8,896 nucleotides of DNA from contig CALGNM010000403.1 of NCBI GenBank assembly GCA_937958665.1, positions 1 to 8,896 on the forward strand, given 5' to 3'. Shown one piece after another: positions 6,211 through 8,896 of this stretch; the first letter of the stretch is position 1; every line of letters starts with the position of its first letter. The stretch comes from an uncultured bacterium (GTDB lineage Bacteria > Edwardsbacteria > AC1 > EtOH8). A model generated the notes under the pieces. The model was given only the letters and a program-made list of their open reading frames with translations, was not told the origin of the DNA and searched no databases. The translations under genes were made by a program, and so were the position numbers.

Positions 6211-6247
6211 GCGGACAAAATTGCACCCGGTATACCCGAGCCTAGTA

Positions 6248-6276
6248 AATGTAACCCAAAACGGCCAAATTATCAA
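6248..6276 (-). promoter_or_regulatory. Candidate promoter of the TPR gene
   Basis: On the minus strand, TTGATA (6276-6271, five of six to TTGACA) and TACATT (6253-6248, four of six to TATAAT) are 17 bases apart. The start would be near 6241, giving an mRNA leader of about 40 bases that includes the Shine-Dalgarno site. The -35 box lies inside an inverted repeat (6267-6301). Confidence 0.5.
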
Positions 6277-6301
6277 GCGGAATTTTCATTCCGGCTAATT
6301 T
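6267..6301. repeat. Inverted repeat in the divergent TPR/yjbQ intergenic region
   Basis: Outer arms AAATTA (6267-6272) and TAATTT (6296-6301) are exact inverse complements. Inside them AGCGGAAT (6276-6283) pairs with ATTCCGGCT (6288-6296) with one bulged base and a TTTC loop. It overlaps the -35 box of the TPR promoter and ends five bases before the possible yjbQ -35 region. An operator is possible but no regulator family is recognised. Confidence 0.35.
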
Positions 6302-6306
6302 ACCTG

Positions 6307-6335
6307 GTGCAATTGCCTCCCAAATGGGATATAAT
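6307..6335 (+). promoter_or_regulatory. Candidate promoter of the yjbQ-lipocalin operon
   Basis: A perfect -10 box TATAAT (6330-6335) is preceded 17 bases upstream by a poor -35 match, GTGCAA (6307-6312, three of six). The start would be near 6342, giving a leader of about 22 bases with AAGGA at 6351-6355. The weak -35 suggests an activator may help, or that the -10 match is partly chance. Confidence 0.45.
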
Positions 6336-6363
6336 TGCCGATGATATGTAAAGGAAATCAGCA

Positions 6364-6783
6364 ATGAGGTCATACCGGAAGGAACTTTGGTTCAGCCTCC
6401 CCTCCCGCCGGGGTTTCATCAACATCACCGGACAAGTGGATGAATGCCTGAAAGAAAGCGGGATCAAAGAAGGCTTATGCCTGGTCAACGCCATGCATAT
6501 CACCGCCAGCGTTTTTATCAACGATGACGAGGGCGGTCTCCACCAGGACTATGAAAGATGGCTGGAGGCTTTGGCCCCCCATGAGCCTACCTCGCAGTAT
6601 CTGCATAACCGTACCGGGGAGGATAACGGCGATGCCCACCTCAAGAGGCAGATCATGGGCCGGGAGGTGGTGGTGGCCGTCACCAAGGGTCAGCTGGACT
6701 TCGGGCCCTGGGAGCAGATATTCTATGGCGAGTTCGACGGACTAAGACGGAAACGGGTGCTGGTGAAGATATTAGGGGAATAA
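6364..6783 (+). CDS. yjbQ: YjbQ/UPF0047 family protein
   Basis: A 139-residue single-domain cytoplasmic protein of the YjbQ (UPF0047) family, annotated in databases as secondary thiamine-phosphate synthase because some members weakly replace ThiE; the main cellular role is unsettled. Family signatures are clear: [20 protein letters not shown] (42-61), the [19 protein letters not shown] region (79-97), and the C-terminal [18 protein letters not shown] block (109-126). His45, His81 and His92, with nearby acidic residues, are the likely metal or ligand site, by analogy with the family. Length is normal (about 130-140). Start: ATG at 6364 with AAGGA at 6351-6355. It begins after a TATAAT box and is followed 20 bases later by the lipocalin gene, so the two are probably cotranscribed. 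No thiamine gene is adjacent. Confidence 0.93.
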   Translation: MRSYRKELWFSLPSRRGFINITGQVDECLKESGIKEGLCLVNAMHITASVFINDDEGGLHQDYERWLEALAPHEPTSQYLHNRTGEDNGDAHLKRQIMGREVVVAVTKGQLDFGPWEQIFYGEFDGLRRKRVLVKILGE

Positions 6784-6803
6784 CCTTAACAAAGGAACCA
6801 AAG

Positions 6804-7340
6804 ATGAGCTCTGGCCTGATCTCCCTTGTCTGCCTCCTGATAACGATTTCGCCCCCCCAACAACCCCAGAATGAGGTAATGCCACCCCTGCAGACGGTAC
6901 CTAAGGTGGATCTTAGCCATTACCTGGGCACCTGGTACGAGATCGCCACCATACCCCAGCGTTTCCAGAAGGGCTGCACCGCTGTTTCCGCCACCTACAC
7001 CCTCCGGCCGGACGGCAAGATAACAGTGCTCAACGAATGCCGTAAGGATTCCATCAATGGAAAATACAAAGCCGCCAAGGGCAAGGCCTGGGTGGTAGAT
7101 ACCGTATCCAATGCCAAGCTCAAGGTCCAGTTCTTCTGGCCCTTCTCCGGAGATTACTGGATCATCGAATTGGATAGCAATTACCAGTATGCGGTGGTGG
7201 GCCACCCCAACCGGAAGTACCTATGGATATTATCCCGCAGCCGTAAAATGGAGGATCCCCTATACCACGACCTGATGGAGCGGATAAAAAGCCACCGATA
7301 CGACATCTCCCTCATTGTCAGGACCCCTCAACCGCAATGA
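6804..7340 (+). CDS. blc: Bacterial lipocalin, Blc-type
   Basis: A 178-residue lipocalin. Blc-family members are eight-stranded beta-barrels that bind lipids or lysophospholipids at the outer membrane or in the periplasm, linked to envelope stress. The lipocalin signature GTWYEIA is at 42-48, and the rest follows Blc: ATYTLRPDGKITVLNECR (63-80), KLKVQFFWPFSGDYWIIELD (105-124), YAVVGHPNRKYLWILSR (129-145). Cys58 and Cys79 are placed to form a disulfide, suggesting an oxidising location. The N-terminus (residues 5-15 hydrophobic, then SPPQQPQ) looks like an export signal but has no positive charge, and its only early Cys (SLVC, residue 10) is not a proper lipobox, so lipoprotein anchoring is unclear. 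ATG at 6804 has AAAGGA at 6791-6796, supporting the start. It is 20 bases downstream of yjbQ, probably in one operon. Confidence 0.94.
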   Translation: MSSGLISLVCLLITISPPQQPQNEVMPPLQTVPKVDLSHYLGTWYEIATIPQRFQKGCTAVSATYTLRPDGKITVLNECRKDSINGKYKAAKGKAWVVDTVSNAKLKVQFFWPFSGDYWIIELDSNYQYAVVGHPNRKYLWILSRSRKMEDPLYHDLMERIKSHRYDISLIVRTPQPQ

Positions 7341-7365
7341 ACCGCCAGGCAGGTAAAATCATCAG

Positions 7366-7394
7366 TTGCTTTGCCGGCAACCAAATGTTATCAT
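7366..7394 (+). promoter_or_regulatory. Candidate promoter of the alpha-amylase gene
   Basis: TTGCTT (7366-7371, three of six) and TATCAT (7389-7394, five of six) are exactly 17 bases apart. Six bases later comes ATG at 7401, so the predicted transcription start is the A of the start codon, making the mRNA leaderless. No Shine-Dalgarno sequence is present before the ATG. Confidence 0.4.
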
Positions 7395-7400
7395 AAAAAC

Positions 7401-8896
7401 ATGAAATCCCTAGACGAACCAACTTTCGAATTCCACATCTCCCGGGAATGCCGTAGCAAATACGGCTTCGAAGAGTCGATCTATTCGCTGCACGGCAATG
7501 TGATCCTGTCTGACTATCCGGCGGTCCAGCGATTGGCTGAACGGATGAACACGGTGCGCCAGGCTTCCGCCAACCCCCACCTGGCGGTCAAGGCCCCCGA
7601 GATAAACCTCATCGCCCTGATCGAGGAGATCCTCCATCTGGTGGCCGCCGAATACCGCCGCCAGAAAAACCCCCGACTGTTCGAGTCAGCCTTGGAGGAA
7701 ATGGCGGACAGGGGGCTGGATGCCGAAACGGTGCTCGTTCCCTTCATAAATTCCTTCCCCCCCCTTCCGATTATGCAGCGAAAGCTGACCCCCCAGGAGT
7801 ACCTTTCCTCCGGCACCGAAGGCTATCCCCACCGGGCGGCAGCCCTGGAGGAGTTGCTGTTCCTGTTTCTGGCCAACGACAACCCCGCCTACAGCCATTA
7901 TTCCGAGTTGTTCGACGACGCCCGACTGCGCCGGGACACCGGCTACCTGCCGGCCGTCTCCGCCCTGAAGGACTATCTCCTGGCCCAGCCCAAGTTTGGG
8001 CCGCTCCAGCAGGACCTGTACACCCTGCTGAAGGCACCGGCCCTGGCCAGCCCCCACTCGCTGTCCGGGCAGCTGGAGTATATCCTCCGAAACTGGATGG
8101 TGATATTGCCGGCCGGTGTTTTCTCCCGCCTCAAGCCTCTTATGCTGCGGGCCCTGGATGTCCTCAAGGAATCGGCCAAGCCCCGGGGCCTCGGCCCGGG
8201 GCGGGAGCCTGGACCCGATTACCGGACGGCTCTAGCCGCCTGGGACAAGGACCGTGAGCCGGTTAAATACTCGCCTGACCGGGATTGGATGCCCAACCTG
8301 GTGATGATGGCCAAGAACACCTACGTCTGGCTGGACCAGCTCTCCAGGAAATATCACACCGAGGTCAGACAGTTGGACCAGATTCCCGACCGGGAGCTCC
8401 AGGAGCTGGCCGAAGCCGGATTCACCGGCCTGTGGCTGATAGGGCTCTGGGAGCGCAGCCCGGCCTCCCGCAGGATCAAGCAGATCTGCGGCAATCCCGA
8501 GGCCGCCGCCTCAGCCTATTCACTATTCGAATACCGGATAGCCGACGACCTGGGAGGCGATCCGGCCTATTTCCGGCTGAAGGCCCGGGCCATGGAATAT
8601 GGCCTCCGGCTGGCGGTGGACATGGTACCCAACCACACCGGCCTATATTCCCGCTGGGTGCTGGAGCACCCCGAGTGGTTCATTCAGCTGGAGGCCCCGC
8701 CCTACCCCTCCTATTCCTTCGAGGGGCCGGATCTGTCGGACGACCCGGCGGTGGGGCTGTTCCTCGAAGACGGCTACTACCGGCGGAGCGATGCCGCGGT
8801 GGTGTTCAAGCGGGTGGACCGCCGCTCCGGCCGGGCCCGCTACATCTACCACGGCAACGACGGTACCCATATGCCCTGGAACGACACCGCCCAGCT
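7401..8896 (+). CDS. Large alpha-amylase family protein (GH13), N-terminal part (3' truncated)
   Basis: An open frame of 498 complete codons runs off the window end. Residues from about 300 belong to a GH13 (alpha/beta)8 barrel that hydrolyses or rearranges alpha-glucan. Visible are ELAEAGFTGLWLIGLWERSP (335-354), SAYSLFEYRIADDLGG (371-386), and conserved region I DMVPNHTG (407-414), with the Asp and His that line the active site. The catalytic Asp/Glu/Asp residues lie beyond the window. Residues 1-300 form a long N-terminal region, predicted largely helical, without a motif I recognise; related large bacterial amylases of over 1,000 residues carry a similar extension. No signal peptide is seen, so it is probably intracellular and may act on stored glycogen. 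ATG at 7401 is the first ATG after the lipocalin stop (TGA at 7338, same frame). There is no Shine-Dalgarno sequence; a TATCAT box lies six bases upstream. Confidence 0.93.
   Translation, partial: MKSLDEPTFEFHISRECRSKYGFEESIYSLHGNVILSDYPAVQRLAERMNTVRQASANPHLAVKAPEINLIALIEEILHLVAAEYRRQKNPRLFESALEEMADRGLDAETVLVPFINSFPPLPIMQRKLTPQEYLSSGTEGYPHRAAALEELLFLFLANDNPAYSHYSELFDDARLRRDTGYLPAVSALKDYLLAQPKFGPLQQDLYTLLKAPALASPHSLSGQLEYILRNWMVILPAGVFSRLKPLMLRALDVLKESAKPRGLGPGREPGPDYRTALAAWDKDREPVKYSPDRDWMPNLVMMAKNTYVWLDQLSRKYHTEVRQLDQIPDRELQELAEAGFTGLWLIGLWERSPASRRIKQICGNPEAAASAYSLFEYRIADDLGGDPAYFRLKARAMEYGLRLAVDMVPNHTGLYSRWVLEHPEWFIQLEAPPYPSYSFEGPDLSDDPAVGLFLEDGYYRRSDAAVVFKRVDRRSGRARYIYHGNDGTHMPWNDTAQ

Noticed and set aside
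6305-6316. A possible sigma54 promoter (TGG...TTGC) upstream of yjbQ
   Set aside because: The GG and GC elements are nine rather than twelve bases apart, which sigma54 does not accept.
1-8896. CRISPR arrays, insertion sequences, phage genes or toxin-antitoxin pairs
   Set aside because: No regularly spaced direct repeats, transposase, integrase or toxin-like frames were seen on either strand.

Overview
The window is bacterial DNA of moderately high GC content. It carries a type IV pilus retraction ATPase pair, HemW, a tRNA-Leu with an encoded CCA end, a Blc-type lipocalin, YjbQ and a large GH13 alpha-amylase. It looks like one end of an assembled short-read contig: bases 1-45 match the Illumina universal (P5/TruSeq) adapter from my memory of that oligonucleotide, and real sequence starts at about base 46 inside a helicase gene. 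The mix of genes gives no firm taxonomic call. A Gram-negative-type, possibly uncultivated lineage is a reasonable guess (type IV pilus motors, Blc lipocalin), but this is inference.

Layout, left to right. (1) 46-482 (+): 3' end of a DEAD-box (RhlE-like) RNA helicase, followed by a dispersed REP-like hairpin (490-518) and a strong bidirectional terminator (533-558). (2) 596-1726 (-): hemW, convergent to the helicase, with a promoter abutting its ATG. (3) 1844-1930 (+): tRNA-Leu(CAA) behind a good sigma70-type promoter. (4) 1978-4147 (+): two tandem PilT-family ATPases one base apart. (5) 4218-5393 (+): a radical SAM/SPASM peptide-maturase-like protein, ended by a 12-bp-stem terminator shared with (6) 5455-6201 (-): a six-repeat TPR protein. 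(7) A 162-bp divergent intergenic region with promoters on both strands. (8) 6364-7340 (+): yjbQ and a lipocalin, probably one operon. (9) 7401-8896 (+): the N-terminal 498 codons of a large alpha-amylase, cut by the window end.

The genes are mostly housekeeping or envelope functions, with no mobile element, CRISPR array or phage gene. The PilT pair presumably powers pilus retraction and twitching. The SPASM enzyme directly after it has no recognisable peptide substrate beside it, apart from a doubtful 25-codon frame that fills the spacer exactly. No gene-free stretch exceeds 300 bases; the longest is 6202-6363 and its contents are listed. Coding start choices rest on Shine-Dalgarno sequences for pilT copy 2, the SPASM gene, the TPR gene, yjbQ and the lipocalin. 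hemW and the amylase lack one and have a -10-like box only 6-8 bases before the ATG, suggesting leaderless or near-leaderless mRNAs.
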